Below are positions 28,323 through 37,791 of a stretch of DNA of 64,000 bases, piece after piece. The stretch is from Martelella endophytica. GTDB lineage: Bacteria > Pseudomonadota > Alphaproteobacteria > Rhizobiales > Rhizobiaceae. A model generated the notes under the pieces. That model saw only the letters and a program-made list of their open reading frames with translations, made no database searches and had not been told where the DNA came from. The stretch lies in contig NZ_CP010803.1 of NCBI RefSeq assembly GCF_000960975.1, forward strand, positions 2,756,405 to 2,820,404, in the 5' to 3' direction. Positions within the stretch are counted from its first letter, which is position 1; each line of letters opens with the position of its first letter. Position numbers and translations under genes: made by a program.

Positions 28323-29747
28323 ATGGGACTGAAGGCTATACATAGTGCGACGGCGAACTGGAGCGACCCGACGCGGATTGGCTCCGACACAACCTCATCC
28401 GGACCACGTTGCACGCGACTGAACGGCGTGGACTGGGTGTTCTGGCGTACAGAAACGGGCAACAGGGTTTGGTACTCCACTCTCACGGAAACCGGTTGGA
28501 GCAGCCCGCAGCAGCATCCCGCAGCAGCAACGACGTCTGCGCCAGCGGTCGCGGCCTTCAAGAACGGGATTTTCCTGGCGTGGCTCGGCGGTGGCAACAG
28601 CATATGGACGTCCTGGTTTACTGGGACGGAGTGGACCGACCAGTTCCCGACTGGCGGGGTCACATCAAACTTAGGTCCGGCGCTGGCTGTGTATGATGAT
28701 CTCTTGTACATGGCGTGGGCGGGTAGGGACAACAGCGTCTATTACAAGACCTATGATTTGCAGTATTGGGGTGGTCAGCAGGAGCTGTCAGACACCTACA
28801 ACATAAGCGACACTCCGGCGCTGGCTGTCAGTGGCAATGCCCTTCACCTGGCCTGGTATGACGGCAAGCAGAAGAATATTCTCCATTGCTCATACGATGG
28901 TTCCAATTGGTCGACGGCGAATGCCGTCACCGGCCCCAATACGCAGAACGGACCCGCTTTGGCGAACTCGGACGACGGGCTGGCGATGACATGGAGGAAT
29001 CGGGCCGATAACAGCGTCTATTGGTCGACGTGTTCGAGTGACACGCAGGATTGGAGCGAACCGGTTGCCATAGCCGGCGCGGCGACGAATGACTCGCCGG
29101 GAATGTACGGCGACGACAAGGACGTCCGGCTCGTCTGGCGCGGTGCCGCCGAAGATGGTGTGTGGACGTCCGATCTGCCCGCTGGCGGGGCCCCCAATCC
29201 GCCACCGACTGAACCACGTCCCATTCCGCCTGAAATTGAAGGAATTTTGGCAGATCAGGCCTGGGGCGACGCTCAGACAAACACCTATGTCACGGTTACG
29301 GTGACGCAGCCGGATGGCTCCGTGAAATACTACGATCCGGTACCGACCGATGGAACCGGAGATTGGGAGCTCAGTTTTGATCCGGTCTTGCAACCGCTGG
29401 CGACGGTATCGCTTACCGCGAGCTTCGGGCTCGGCGGTAAGCCTTCGGACCCCTACGTGAGAGTGTTCGAGCAAAGTTATGTCGCCAGTGTGGATATCGA
29501 CAGCGTCGGAGAAACTTCCTTCGCAGGCAGCGCCAAGGCGGGCCAGAAGGTTATTGGCTGGCGGAAGAGCGATGGGACCAAGATGGTCGACTTTACCACT
29601 TCCGCAACGAGCCCCCCTTTCAATCAGCCTTACGTCGACAACTTGAAACTCCCTGACGACGATCTGCTATGCGTCGTTGCAGCGGATCCTAAAACGGGGT
29701 CGATGTCATTGTTCAACCGCAAGCCCGAGGGGTATGTCGCCCCGTAA
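28323..29747 (+). CDS. lectin-like six-bladed beta-propeller protein with C-terminal Ig-like region
   Basis: A 474-residue protein that I cannot assign to a named gene. Residues about 25-300 contain six related segments spaced about 45-50 apart, each with a hydrophobic strand, an AW or W core and NSVYY-like end (FLAWLGGGNSIWTSW, YMAWAGRDNSVYYKTY, LTWRNRADNSVYW are variants), as in fucose-binding or PLL-type propeller lectins. A Pro-rich linker (APNPPPTEPRPIPPE) leads to an Ig-like beta domain (VTVTVTQPDGSVKYY). No signal peptide is visible. Codon use is less G/C-biased than its neighbours, suggesting transfer. Start at 28323 behind AAAAAGGA. Cell-surface or host glycan binding is a guess. Confidence 0.65.
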   Translation: MGLKAIHSATANWSDPTRIGSDTTSSGPRCTRLNGVDWVFWRTETGNRVWYSTLTETGWSSPQQHPAAATTSAPAVAAFKNGIFLAWLGGGNSIWTSWFTGTEWTDQFPTGGVTSNLGPALAVYDDLLYMAWAGRDNSVYYKTYDLQYWGGQQELSDTYNISDTPALAVSGNALHLAWYDGKQKNILHCSYDGSNWSTANAVTGPNTQNGPALANSDDGLAMTWRNRADNSVYWSTCSSDTQDWSEPVAIAGAATNDSPGMYGDDKDVRLVWRGAAEDGVWTSDLPAGGAPNPPPTEPRPIPPEIEGILADQAWGDAQTNTYVTVTVTQPDGSVKYYDPVPTDGTGDWELSFDPVLQPLATVSLTASFGLGGKPSDPYVRVFEQSYVASVDIDSVGETSFAGSAKAGQKVIGWRKSDGTKMVDFTTSATSPPFNQPYVDNLKLPDDDLLCVVAADPKTGSMSLFNRKPEGYVAP

Positions 29748-29788
29748 GACACGCGACGTGTTTAACGAAGCCGTCTCCGGCGGGTGGG

Positions 29789-30997
29789 CTATCCGTCCTT
29801 CCGCCGGCTCGGCATTCCGTCGAGATAGAGCACCAGGGCTGCGCCGACGAAACCGGCAAAGGCAGCGAGAATAGCGGCGCCGGCGTAGTTCGAGATGTGG
29901 GTGCCAAGCGCGAACAGGCCGGCGCCGATGCCGGCGCTTGAAAACATGTTCACCGAGATCAGCGAGCTTCCGAGTCCCGGCTTGTCGGCGATGAGGTTCT
30001 GCAGATAGGTCACCGGAATGGAGATGATGGCGGCGGCGCCAAGCGCTGCGATCACCGTCAGCGCATAGGCCTGCCACGGCGCGGTGACATTGCCGAGCAG
30101 GAACAGGTAGATGGTGTAGATCACGGTGCCGATGACCAGCGTGACCACATTGGGCACGACGCGCTCGACATAGCCCCAGAAGATGATGAAGACGATCTCG
30201 AGAGCTGCAACAATGCCGACGAGAACGCCGACGTCCGAGACGGCGCCGCCGGCCTGGTTGGTGACGATCAGCGGCAGCACCGTGGCGTTCATGTGCAGCA
30301 TGGCCGTGATCAGCGCGATGGCGACGAGGCGTATCCAGAGCCCGGCGCCGGCAAAGGCGGAAAACGCCTTGAAGAACGGTTCCGTGGGACGCAGCCGCGG
30401 TGTCTTGTCCATCTTCGGCATGCCGAAGGTGAAGAGCAGGACGCAGGCGAGCGCGCTGATCGCTGAAAACAGGAAGGACGGCAGCATGTTGTCGGCGTCG
30501 GCGAGGGCTGCCCCAACGATACCCGGCACCAGCACCCAGGAGAGCGACAGCACCGCCCGGACACCGGAATTCACGGCCGCCATTTCCGCAGATGGCATGC
30601 CGGTGATCTCGGTGCGCACATTGGCGAAGATCAGCGGATAGAGCGCGGTGAAGAGCGGCACGAAGATCACCTTGGAAATGGTGAAGGTCGCAAGCGATGG
30701 CAGCAGGTAGACCATGCCGAAGCCGAAAACACCGGCAAGTCCGGTCGCAATCAGCGTCAGCCGGTAGCTGCCGAGCCGGTCGGTGAGATTGCCGATGAGC
30801 AAGCTTGCGGCCACAGAGACCACGGCTCCGAGCAGCATCACCAACGCATAGGCGCGGTCGGCCATGCCGAGTTCGTCGATGCCGATGATCGAGAGATAGG
30901 GCGAGGTCGCCGCTCCGGCAAAGCCGAAGAAGAACACACCCGCCGAAGAAATGCGGATCGCGGGATTGCCGAGAATGAGCGAAAGGGTTTTAGGCAT
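29789..30997 (-). CDS. MFS transporter (SetA/sugar-efflux-like)
   Basis: A 402-residue carrier with about twelve hydrophobic helices. The loop after helix 2 has the MFS pattern GNLTDRLGSYRL, and the overall pattern resembles SetA-type sugar transporters. Last gene of the minus-strand run RpiR, GH20, M81, MFS, 60 bases after the M81 stop. The ATG at 30997 has no clear ribosome-binding site, so translation may depend on coupling; an upstream ATG at 31036 is also possible. It may export or import a sugar or product of this pathway. Confidence 0.8.
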   Translation of the reverse strand: MPKTLSLILGNPAIRISSAGVFFFGFAGAATSPYLSIIGIDELGMADRAYALVMLLGAVVSVAASLLIGNLTDRLGSYRLTLIATGLAGVFGFGMVYLLPSLATFTISKVIFVPLFTALYPLIFANVRTEITGMPSAEMAAVNSGVRAVLSLSWVLVPGIVGAALADADNMLPSFLFSAISALACVLLFTFGMPKMDKTPRLRPTEPFFKAFSAFAGAGLWIRLVAIALITAMLHMNATVLPLIVTNQAGGAVSDVGVLVGIVAALEIVFIIFWGYVERVVPNVVTLVIGTVIYTIYLFLLGNVTAPWQAYALTVIAALGAAAIISIPVTYLQNLIADKPGLGSSLISVNMFSSAGIGAGLFALGTHISNYAGAAILAAFAGFVGAALVLYLDGMPSRRKDG

Positions 30998-31057
30998 TGC
31001 GTGACAAAGGCGTGCCGCCGGGGCACGCCTTTCCATGTCCTGAGGGGTGATTGAAGC

Positions 31058-32527
31058 TCACATCTCACGCTTTGCGTCATCCGCGCAAGCCCATCTTTTC
31101 GAAGGGCTGGGCAGCGGGCTATAGGCAAAATCCTTCTCGAACGGATAGCTTGGCTTCTGTCGGCGGAAATTCGGCAGGGCCTCGATATCCTGGTTGATGG
31201 CGCCGTCGGTGAGCGCCATCAGGTTCGGGTTGGCGATCGGTGCGAGCTCGGGCGAAAGGTAACCGGATTTCACCACCAGCAGCCGCACGGTTTTCGGGTC
31301 GAGGCCGAGTTGCGTGAAATCCGCGATGTTGTGATAGGGCCGCCGGCGTGCCGAAAGCACGATGGTAAGCCCGCCGGTTGTCACCACCGCCTGCCGTTCG
31401 TCGGCGCCTGCCGGATCGTCGAGGTGAATGACCTTGACCGGAGCCGTCACCGAAGGGCTCTTCTCATCCAGTGTCCCGCCGATCGAAAGATCTATTTCAG
31501 CGCCTTCTCCGGCAGCAAAGCATTTCTCCACCGCCGGGCGATCGGCGATGCCGGCGATCAGAGCATCGGAATAGTCGCGTTCGATCAATGCCTTCAGCAC
31601 ATCGGCGCGATCGCCGACACCGCCGCCTGTCGGGTTGTCGCCGGAATCGGCGAGGATGACGGGTTTGGTTTCCGCCTTTTCGGCAATATCGAGCATGTCG
31701 TCGAGCGGGCCGGTGACGGGGCCGAAGGAAAACGCCTCGCGGGCGTTCCAGTAGGAAAGTGCGATCTCGCTTGCAGCGGTCTCCGCGGCCACCCAGTCGG
31801 TCGCCGTCACGACAGCACATGCGGTGCCGCGCGGCTCGTCGGCCCAGACGTAGCCGACCATCAGGTTGGCATCCCAGATGCCGTCGCGGGTATCGATATC
31901 GGGAAGTTGCCGGTAGAGCGAGGCGGCGGGCTCGTCCTCGGTCGAGGTCCGCTCGCCGGGCAGCAGCACCGGTACCGGCGCCCAGATGACGCCGGGTCGT
32001 ATTCCGGTCTCAAGCGATTTCACCAGCATCGAATAGGCCCGGACCATCGTCTCGCGCATGTCGATATGCGGCGCGGTTCGATACGCCGCGAAGATATCGA
32101 TCTGGTCAACGATTGTCTGGCTGACATTGCCGTGGAGATCGTAGGAAACCGCGATCGGGCAATCCGGACCGACCGTTTCGCGCGCCGCCGAGATCCAGTC
32201 GGCCTCGGCATCGTCCATGCCCTCGACGTTCATCGCGCCGTGCATGGCCAGATAAAGCCCGTCGATGGGGAGGCTGGCCTTCAGGCGTTCCAGAAAGTCA
32301 GCCTTGAACGCCTCATAGGTCTGTGCCGAAACCGGGCCGCCCGGCACGGCGCGGGCGTGGAGCAGCGGCAGGATTTCGACGTCCGACGCATCATGGAGAA
32401 AGCTGAAATAGTCCGCTTTCGGCAAGTCGGCGCCGGCCAGCACGCGGAAATTCTCCGCCTGCATCAGCGCCGGATTGCCGGTCGAGCACTCCGTGTGGAT
32501 ACCACCTACGGCGATCCTGAATGTCAT
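31058..32527 (-). CDS. M81 family metallohydrolase (MlrC-like), copy 1
   Basis: A 489-residue enzyme of the MlrC/M81 family (DUF1485 plus MlrC C-terminal domain). Probable zinc ligands are Asp130 and His132 in SYDLHGNVS and His154 in APHIDMRE, with the same 22-residue spacing recalled for microcystinase MlrC. No signal peptide, so cytoplasmic. ATG at 32527 follows GAGGCGGAC. It starts seven bases after the GH20 stop, so hexosaminidase and M81 enzyme are coupled. The true substrate of most M81 proteins is unknown; here an amino-sugar peptide or amide is plausible. Confidence 0.85.
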   Translation of the reverse strand: MTFRIAVGGIHTECSTGNPALMQAENFRVLAGADLPKADYFSFLHDASDVEILPLLHARAVPGGPVSAQTYEAFKADFLERLKASLPIDGLYLAMHGAMNVEGMDDAEADWISAARETVGPDCPIAVSYDLHGNVSQTIVDQIDIFAAYRTAPHIDMRETMVRAYSMLVKSLETGIRPGVIWAPVPVLLPGERTSTEDEPAASLYRQLPDIDTRDGIWDANLMVGYVWADEPRGTACAVVTATDWVAAETAASEIALSYWNAREAFSFGPVTGPLDDMLDIAEKAETKPVILADSGDNPTGGGVGDRADVLKALIERDYSDALIAGIADRPAVEKCFAAGEGAEIDLSIGGTLDEKSPSVTAPVKVIHLDDPAGADERQAVVTTGGLTIVLSARRRPYHNIADFTQLGLDPKTVRLLVVKSGYLSPELAPIANPNLMALTDGAINQDIEALPNFRRQKPSYPFEKDFAYSPLPSPSKRWACADDAKREM

Positions 32528-32534
32528 GTCCGCC

Positions 32535-34454
32535 TCACAGTTTCGGGCTTGCAGGGGCAAGGGCGGCAAACCGCAGCCAGTCCTTGCGAGCCTTCGGAGT
32601 CCAGCCGGCTTCGGCGACGGCCGAGATGCGCGGGAAGACGAGATGGTTGAAATAGCCGCGCGAGAGGAAGTGCTCGCTCCAGATGCAGGACTGCACGCCG
32701 CGCATCTTCGGCTTCAGTTCCTCGGGGAATTCGCCTTCGGCCTCGTAATGGTAGCTGTGCTTCGGTGGCACGGTGCCGGCCCAGCTCGCGCCCGGCTCCT
32801 GAAAGGCCTCGTCCTGCACCATGTCGAGATAGTAGGCCTGGCCCGGCGTCATCACCACGTCATAGCCATCCTTTGCGAGGGCAATGCCGACTTCCGGCTT
32901 CTGCCAGGCCATCAGCAGCGTGCCGTCGCGCTCCACGCCGCCGCCGTGGGAGACCTCGTCCCAGCCGGCAAGTGTCTTACCGCGCTCGGCCAGCATCTTC
33001 TGGATGCGTTTCATGAAATAGGACTGCAGGCCGAATGTGCCTTCGATGTCTTCCTTTTCCATCAGCGCCTTGGCGAGCGGAGAGGCGAGCCAGGTATTGT
33101 TCGCCACTTCATCGCCACCGATATGGATGTAGCGGGCTGGAAACAGCGCGACCATCTCGTCGAACACCTTGCCGAGGAAGGCATAGGTCTCTTCGATCGC
33201 CGGGTTCAGCGCATTGTTCGGAAAACCCTGGACCGAATGATAGCTCTCCGGCGCCTCCTGCCCGTCGGCAAGCTCGGGAAGGGCGGCAAGGGCGGCCGTC
33301 GAGTGGCCGGGAATGTCAACTTCGGGAATGATCTCGATACCAAGCGACGCGCCTCGCGCGACAACTGCGAGAACATCGTCCTGCGTGTAGAAGCCGCGCA
33401 CCGGCTTGGCGCCATTGCCGAGCTGCGGCGGCATCTGCGTGCCCGGCGCACGGGTGGCGCCGATTTCGGTCAATGAGGGGTAGGCCTTGATCTCAAGGCG
33501 CCAGGCTTCATCGTCGGTGAGGTGCCAGTGGAAGATGTTCATCCGGTGCCAGGCGAGGATATCGAGCAGGCGGAGGACGTCCGTGGTCTCGTAGAACTGC
33601 CGCGACACGTCGAGGTGCGTCCCGCGCCAGCCATAGCGCGGCTGATCCTCTATCGTGCCCGAGGCAGGGAAGCGGAATGCCGAGCCCTTGCTGCGCGCGG
33701 CCGAGAGCATCTGCGCCAGCACGGTCAGGGCATACTGACGGCCGGTGGCGGTGGCGGCACGAATGGTGACGGTCTCGCCGAAGGTGATCGCGTAGGCTTC
33801 CTTCCCGAGGCTGTCGTCGGCTTCGAACGCCAAGGCCTTGCCGCCTTGCACCGGCGCGAGGCTGAAGGGTACGTGGCCGCTTTCGAACAGGCGGGAGAAA
33901 AGCGCGATGACGGTGTCGACCGATTTCACCGCTGCAATCTCTGTGCCTGCAACCGGGTATAGGGCAACGGGCGGCATTTCCGCCGGCTCGAGCGAAAGTG
34001 CTGCCGGCCAGGGCAGGATGAACCATGGCTCCTTGGCCTCGCCTTCGGGCAGCAGGGGCTGCGGCCTTTCGGCCGTCGAGCCTGCAAGCATCAGGTCGTC
34101 CACAGCGATGTCGACATAGCGATCGCCATCGAGGATGAGGTAAGCGGACTTGGCACCATCAGTGCGGTGCTGGGCCGGCCGGGTGAGGCCATTCACCGAG
34201 AAACGCCAGCTTTCGCCTGGCGAAAGCGTCAGTCCGTCAGGCGCCCTGAACTCGTGATAATTGGCGTTGCGGTGGACGAAAACGGCATTCTCGAAGGTCG
34301 ATTTCGTGCTCACCCGCGTCAGCGAGGTGTAGGCAAGCGAGAAACCGGAGAGGGGCTCGTCGGAGAGGTTATGAAGGCTGAAATCGAAGGCGCCGGTCGG
34401 ATCGCCGTCAACCGGGCGCCAGCTGTTTTCAAGGCGAAATGCGGATTTGGTCAT
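32535..34454 (-). CDS. GH20 beta-N-acetylhexosaminidase, cytoplasmic
   Basis: A 639-residue glycosidase that removes terminal N-acetylhexosamine from oligosaccharides. The first 130 residues are a beta-rich accessory region. The GH20b helper domain follows, then the barrel with GWRGTHLDVSRQFY, FHWHLTDDEAWR, EVDIPGHS and the catalytic Asp448-Glu449 pair in HIGGDEV. No signal peptide, so the substrate is imported first. It lies between the RpiR gene (34 bases upstream) and the M81 gene, and defines the cluster as amino-sugar related: chitooligosaccharides, glycan fragments or muropeptides. Confidence 0.93.
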   Translation of the reverse strand: MTKSAFRLENSWRPVDGDPTGAFDFSLHNLSDEPLSGFSLAYTSLTRVSTKSTFENAVFVHRNANYHEFRAPDGLTLSPGESWRFSVNGLTRPAQHRTDGAKSAYLILDGDRYVDIAVDDLMLAGSTAERPQPLLPEGEAKEPWFILPWPAALSLEPAEMPPVALYPVAGTEIAAVKSVDTVIALFSRLFESGHVPFSLAPVQGGKALAFEADDSLGKEAYAITFGETVTIRAATATGRQYALTVLAQMLSAARSKGSAFRFPASGTIEDQPRYGWRGTHLDVSRQFYETTDVLRLLDILAWHRMNIFHWHLTDDEAWRLEIKAYPSLTEIGATRAPGTQMPPQLGNGAKPVRGFYTQDDVLAVVARGASLGIEIIPEVDIPGHSTAALAALPELADGQEAPESYHSVQGFPNNALNPAIEETYAFLGKVFDEMVALFPARYIHIGGDEVANNTWLASPLAKALMEKEDIEGTFGLQSYFMKRIQKMLAERGKTLAGWDEVSHGGGVERDGTLLMAWQKPEVGIALAKDGYDVVMTPGQAYYLDMVQDEAFQEPGASWAGTVPPKHSYHYEAEGEFPEELKPKMRGVQSCIWSEHFLSRGYFNHLVFPRISAVAEAGWTPKARKDWLRFAALAPASPKL

Positions 34455-34488
34455 GAAACCCCTCTTTTGTTATCGGTGATGTCAGGTG

Positions 34489-35352
34489 TCAGTCGCCGAG
34501 AAGCTGGCTGTCGTCCTTGTCGCGATGAAGGACGAGCTGCTTCTTGATGTTTCTGAGCGTGGGGGCGGACTGCTCGCGGCTCAGATAGGCGACAAGATTG
34601 GCAAGTATGTCGATGAGCGCCAGATAGGCAAAACGGGTGGAGGTCGGGCGGTAGATGTTCTCGCCCTCGGGAAGGTCGACGCCGATCACCACGCCGGCGG
34701 CAGAGGCGACGGTGCTGCCGCTCTGGGTCAACGCGATGGTGGCGATGCCTGCCTTGCCGGCGATGTCGAGCGTGCGTGCAAGCTCGTGATTGCGCCCGGA
34801 AAACGAAGAGCCGATGATTACGTCCTTCGGTCCCGCAGCCGCGGTCAGCATCAGCTGCATCGAATGATCGGCGCTTGTGGTGATGCGCTTGCCGAGGCGG
34901 AACAGCCGGTTCTGAAGCTCTGCGGCGATCATCGAGGAGTTGCCGCCGGAGCCGAAAGCGTAGATCATTTCGGCTTCGACGAGCATTCTGGCCGCGGTCT
35001 CGACGCTTTGAAGATCAAGCGACCGGTGCATCAGGAACAGCGCGTTCTGCGCCTTGGTGACGACATCGGCGGCGACATCCTCGGCGCCCGAGCTGCGCGC
35101 CTCCGGGTTCAGGTAGCGCACGCCGACATAGGCGGTCTTGGCGAGCTGGACCTTGAAATCCGCGAAGTTCTGGCAGGAAAGGCGGCGGCAGAAGCGGGTG
35201 ACCGTCGGCGGCGAGACACCGGCGCGTTCGGCAAGCTCGACGATCGAGGCGTTGACCGCGAATTCGGAATCATTGAGCAGGATGTCGCAGATGCGCTTCT
35301 CGGCCTGCGAGAATTGATCGCGCTCTTCCTGCAGCACCATATAGATATCCAT
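34489..35352 (-). CDS. RpiR/MurR-family transcriptional regulator
   Basis: A 287-residue regulator: an N-terminal helix-turn-helix of the HTH_6 type (about 1-77, ELAERAGVSPPTVTRFCRRL) and a SIS sugar-phosphate binding domain (about 120-250, FGSGGNSSMIA and SSFSGRNHE). The ATG at 35352 has AGGGGA six bases upstream; an ATG at 35370 does not. It heads the GH20-M81-MFS operon and faces the NTF2-like/M81 pair. Members of this family sense phosphorylated sugars such as MurNAc-6-P or GlcNAc-6-P. It is the likely local repressor or activator. Confidence 0.9.
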   Translation of the reverse strand: MDIYMVLQEERDQFSQAEKRICDILLNDSEFAVNASIVELAERAGVSPPTVTRFCRRLSCQNFADFKVQLAKTAYVGVRYLNPEARSSGAEDVAADVVTKAQNALFLMHRSLDLQSVETAARMLVEAEMIYAFGSGGNSSMIAAELQNRLFRLGKRITTSADHSMQLMLTAAAGPKDVIIGSSFSGRNHELARTLDIAGKAGIATIALTQSGSTVASAAGVVIGVDLPEGENIYRPTSTRFAYLALIDILANLVAYLSREQSAPTLRNIKKQLVLHRDKDDSQLLGD

Positions 35353-35649
35353 ATCGTTCCCCTGCAGCATCCTGCCCGTGAGCAGAAGCGCTTTACCGCA
35401 ACCGGTTTCGAACGCCGGAAGGATCGGTCAGGGCCGGGAAGCCGGTGGCCGTTCTGCCGGAAAGCACCGACGGATCCGCACCTGCAGGCCGCAGGATGGA
35501 CCGTCAGTTTTCGTCACCTCAACCGGAGCGGTTTGCAACGCCATTTCATGCAAATTATTTTCTTTATTCGTTGACATGGCACCATAAAAACGGTCTTCTG
35601 GCTAGAGAAAAACCCCGTTTACGAAAAAAATTTAGACAAGTGGCGAGAT
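35353..35649. promoter_or_regulatory. divergent control region with candidate RpiR operator
   Basis: 297 bases between rpiR and the NTF2-like gene; the half from 35540 is strongly A/T-rich. GCAAATTATTTTC at 35550-35562 matches 11 of 13 positions of the dyad at 43401-43413 in front of the ABC operon. A TTGACA at 35571-35576 points toward the NTF2-like gene but lacks a good -10. GAAAAAAATTT at about 35623 may be a weaker site. Confidence 0.4.
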
Positions 35650-36132
35650 ATGCGCGATCCCTTCCGCAATCCTTTTCCCGAACACGATGAGGATCGCCGC
35701 GCGATCTGGGAAATGCTTGTTCCGCGCGACATCGAAGCCTTCCTTGCCGCCGACTGGAGCATGGTCGAAGACGACTTCGTTTCGATCGGCTTCTACGCGC
35801 TTGATGCCCGCCGCAAGCAGAACCCGGACGACTGGCGTCTCGGCTTCCCCGATCTTCCGCATTACCGCGACGAGTGGCTTCGCCAGGCGAATGACTTCGC
35901 CCGCGGCCGCTATGCCGACGATCCGAAGACCGCCATCTTCAATGCGACGACGCTGGAGGAAATCGAGATTTCCGGCGATGCTGCGCTGGTGCGCAAGAAA
36001 TTCGATGGTGGCATTCGTCTCGAGGATGGCAGCTTCGACGCCATGAACTGGCAGACGCTCTATTACTGCCGTCGCGAGGACGGACGCTGGAAGATCGCCG
36101 GTTTCACCGGCTACCTGCCGCACCCATTCTGA
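35650..36132 (+). CDS. NTF2/SnoaL-like small protein
   Basis: A 160-residue soluble protein rich in charged and aromatic residues. The pattern of an N-terminal helical region, central strand pairs and a C-terminal WKIAGFTGYLP strand after RREDGR resembles NTF2-like folds, which hold small ligands or act as isomerases or dehydratases. No catalytic motif can be named. It starts beside the divergent control region and is followed after 55 bases by the second M81 gene, so the two probably form one transcript. Confidence 0.6.
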   Translation: MRDPFRNPFPEHDEDRRAIWEMLVPRDIEAFLAADWSMVEDDFVSIGFYALDARRKQNPDDWRLGFPDLPHYRDEWLRQANDFARGRYADDPKTAIFNATTLEEIEISGDAALVRKKFDGGIRLEDGSFDAMNWQTLYYCRREDGRWKIAGFTGYLPHPF

Positions 36133-36187
36133 TATCATGACAGTGCGCATCGTTCTGGACCCGGACGGTGCGCCAGGGGGGAAGACG

Positions 36188-37648
36188 ATGCGGATTTTCA
36201 CGGCGGCGCTTGCGACCGAATCCAATACATTCTCGCCGATCTGCATCGACCGCAGCGCCTTCGTGGCCTCCTTCTATGCCGCGCCCGGCGAGCACCCGGC
36301 AACGCCGACGCTCTGCACCGCGCCGATCACCGTCGGTCGCGAGATGGCACGGGAGAAGGGGTTCGAGCTGATCGAGGGAACGGCCGCCTGGGCCGATCCC
36401 GCCGGCCTCGTCAATCGCAAGGCTTTCGAGGGTCTGCGCGATGAAATCCTCGACCAGTTGCGCGCCGCCATGCCGGTCGATGCTGTCGTGCTGGGGCTGC
36501 ATGGTGCGATGGTGGCCGCCGGCTATCTCGATCCGGAAGGCGATCTGCTGAGCCGTGTGCGCGAAATCGTCGGACCGGATGTTCTCGTCTGCGCCGAACT
36601 CGACCCGCACAGCCACCTGACGGAAAAGCGCGTTGCGGCGGCGGATTTCTTCGTCGTCTTCAAAGAGTTCCCGCATACCGATTTCGTCGATCGCGCCCGC
36701 GATCTCTGGCGGATTGCGCTGGATACGCTTGAAGGCAAGGTGAAGCCGGTGATGTCGGTCTTCGACTGTCGCATGATCGACGTCTTCCCGACATCGCGCG
36801 AACCGATGCGCAGTTTCGTCGACAACCTGTTCGCGCTGGAACAGTCCGATCCCGATGTCCTGTCTCTCTCCGTCATTCATGGTTTCATGGCCGGCGACGT
36901 GCCCGAAATGGGTACGAAGATGATAGCTGTGACCAACGGCAAGCCGGAGAAGGGGGCAACGCTTGCCCGCGAGCTTGGGCTGAAGCTCTTCGAAAAGCGC
37001 GGCACGTTTCGCATGCCGGAAGTCGACGAGAAGGAAGCGCTGCAGAAGGCGCGAGCGCTTGTCGACAAGCGCCCGGTCGTCATCGCCGACATGTGGGACA
37101 ATCCCGGTGGCGGAACGGCGGGCGATGCCACCGTGGTGCTTGCCGAAATGCTGGACCAGGGCATCGAGAATGCCGCCGTTGGCACGATCTGGGACCCGGT
37201 AGCCGTCAGCATCTGCATGGCGGCGGGCGAGGGGGCCGAAATCCCGCTGCGTTTCGGCGCCAAGTCTGCCCCGTTTACCGGCGATCCGATCGACGGGCTG
37301 GTGCGCGTGGAGAAGATCAATCCAACAGCCGAGATGCGTTTCGGCGACAGTATCGTGCCCTTCGGTCCGGCCGTCACCATCCGCCTTGCCGGCATCGACA
37401 TCATCCTGAACACGGTGCGTGCGCAAAGCTACGATCCGTCGCTGTTTTCCGTGATGGGTATCGATCCGACGTCGCGCGATATCCTGGTGATCAAGTCGAC
37501 CAACCATTTCCACGCGGCCTTTTCCCGGATCGCAGGTGAGATCATCTATTGCGCCGCCGGCCGGCCCTATCCGAACAATCCGGCGCTCACGGCCTACCGC
37601 CACGCCCGCCGCGACATCTGGCCGATGGTCGCCAATCCGCACGGGTGA
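36188..37648 (+). CDS. M81 family metallohydrolase (MlrC-like), copy 2
   Basis: A 486-residue paralogue of the 31.1-32.5 kb enzyme, clearly diverged. Asp139 and His141 (AELDPHSHLT) and His163 (FPHTDFVD) occupy the zinc positions with the same 22-residue spacing; GLHGAMVA and MWDNPGGGTAGD are family motifs. The start at 36188 has an AGGGGGGAA ribosome-binding site; the frame from 36137 is ignored. It has no signal peptide. Two M81 genes in one cluster suggest two related cleavage steps or substrates in the same pathway. Confidence 0.85.
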   Translation: MRIFTAALATESNTFSPICIDRSAFVASFYAAPGEHPATPTLCTAPITVGREMAREKGFELIEGTAAWADPAGLVNRKAFEGLRDEILDQLRAAMPVDAVVLGLHGAMVAAGYLDPEGDLLSRVREIVGPDVLVCAELDPHSHLTEKRVAAADFFVVFKEFPHTDFVDRARDLWRIALDTLEGKVKPVMSVFDCRMIDVFPTSREPMRSFVDNLFALEQSDPDVLSLSVIHGFMAGDVPEMGTKMIAVTNGKPEKGATLARELGLKLFEKRGTFRMPEVDEKEALQKARALVDKRPVVIADMWDNPGGGTAGDATVVLAEMLDQGIENAAVGTIWDPVAVSICMAAGEGAEIPLRFGAKSAPFTGDPIDGLVRVEKINPTAEMRFGDSIVPFGPAVTIRLAGIDIILNTVRAQSYDPSLFSVMGIDPTSRDILVIKSTNHFHAAFSRIAGEIIYCAAGRPYPNNPALTAYRHARRDIWPMVANPHG

Positions 37649-37723
37649 TCAGGGGCGGCAGGCTGTCGCCGCGCTCTCGCGGCTGACGGGTACATAGTCT
37701 TTTCGCAAGGGTCGGCGCTTGCA

Positions 37724-37762
37724 CCCAAATCTTCTCTCCCCGCCGGGGCAAGAAGATTTGGG
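37724..37762. terminator. bidirectional terminator-like palindrome
   Basis: Perfect 12-base arms CCCAAATCTTCT (37724-37735) and complement (37751-37762), with an inner CCCC/GGGG pair. It is placed between the converging M81 gene and the ABC ATPase gene. There is no long T run; the element may be a member of the rhizobial palindrome families. Confidence 0.55.
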
Positions 37763-37791
37763 GTCCGTGCGGGAGCGCCGAACAACCCGGA

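Noticed and set aside
36104..37642. Minus-strand frame of 512 codons opposite the second M81 gene
   Set aside because: Antisense shadow of a gene with intact zinc motifs.
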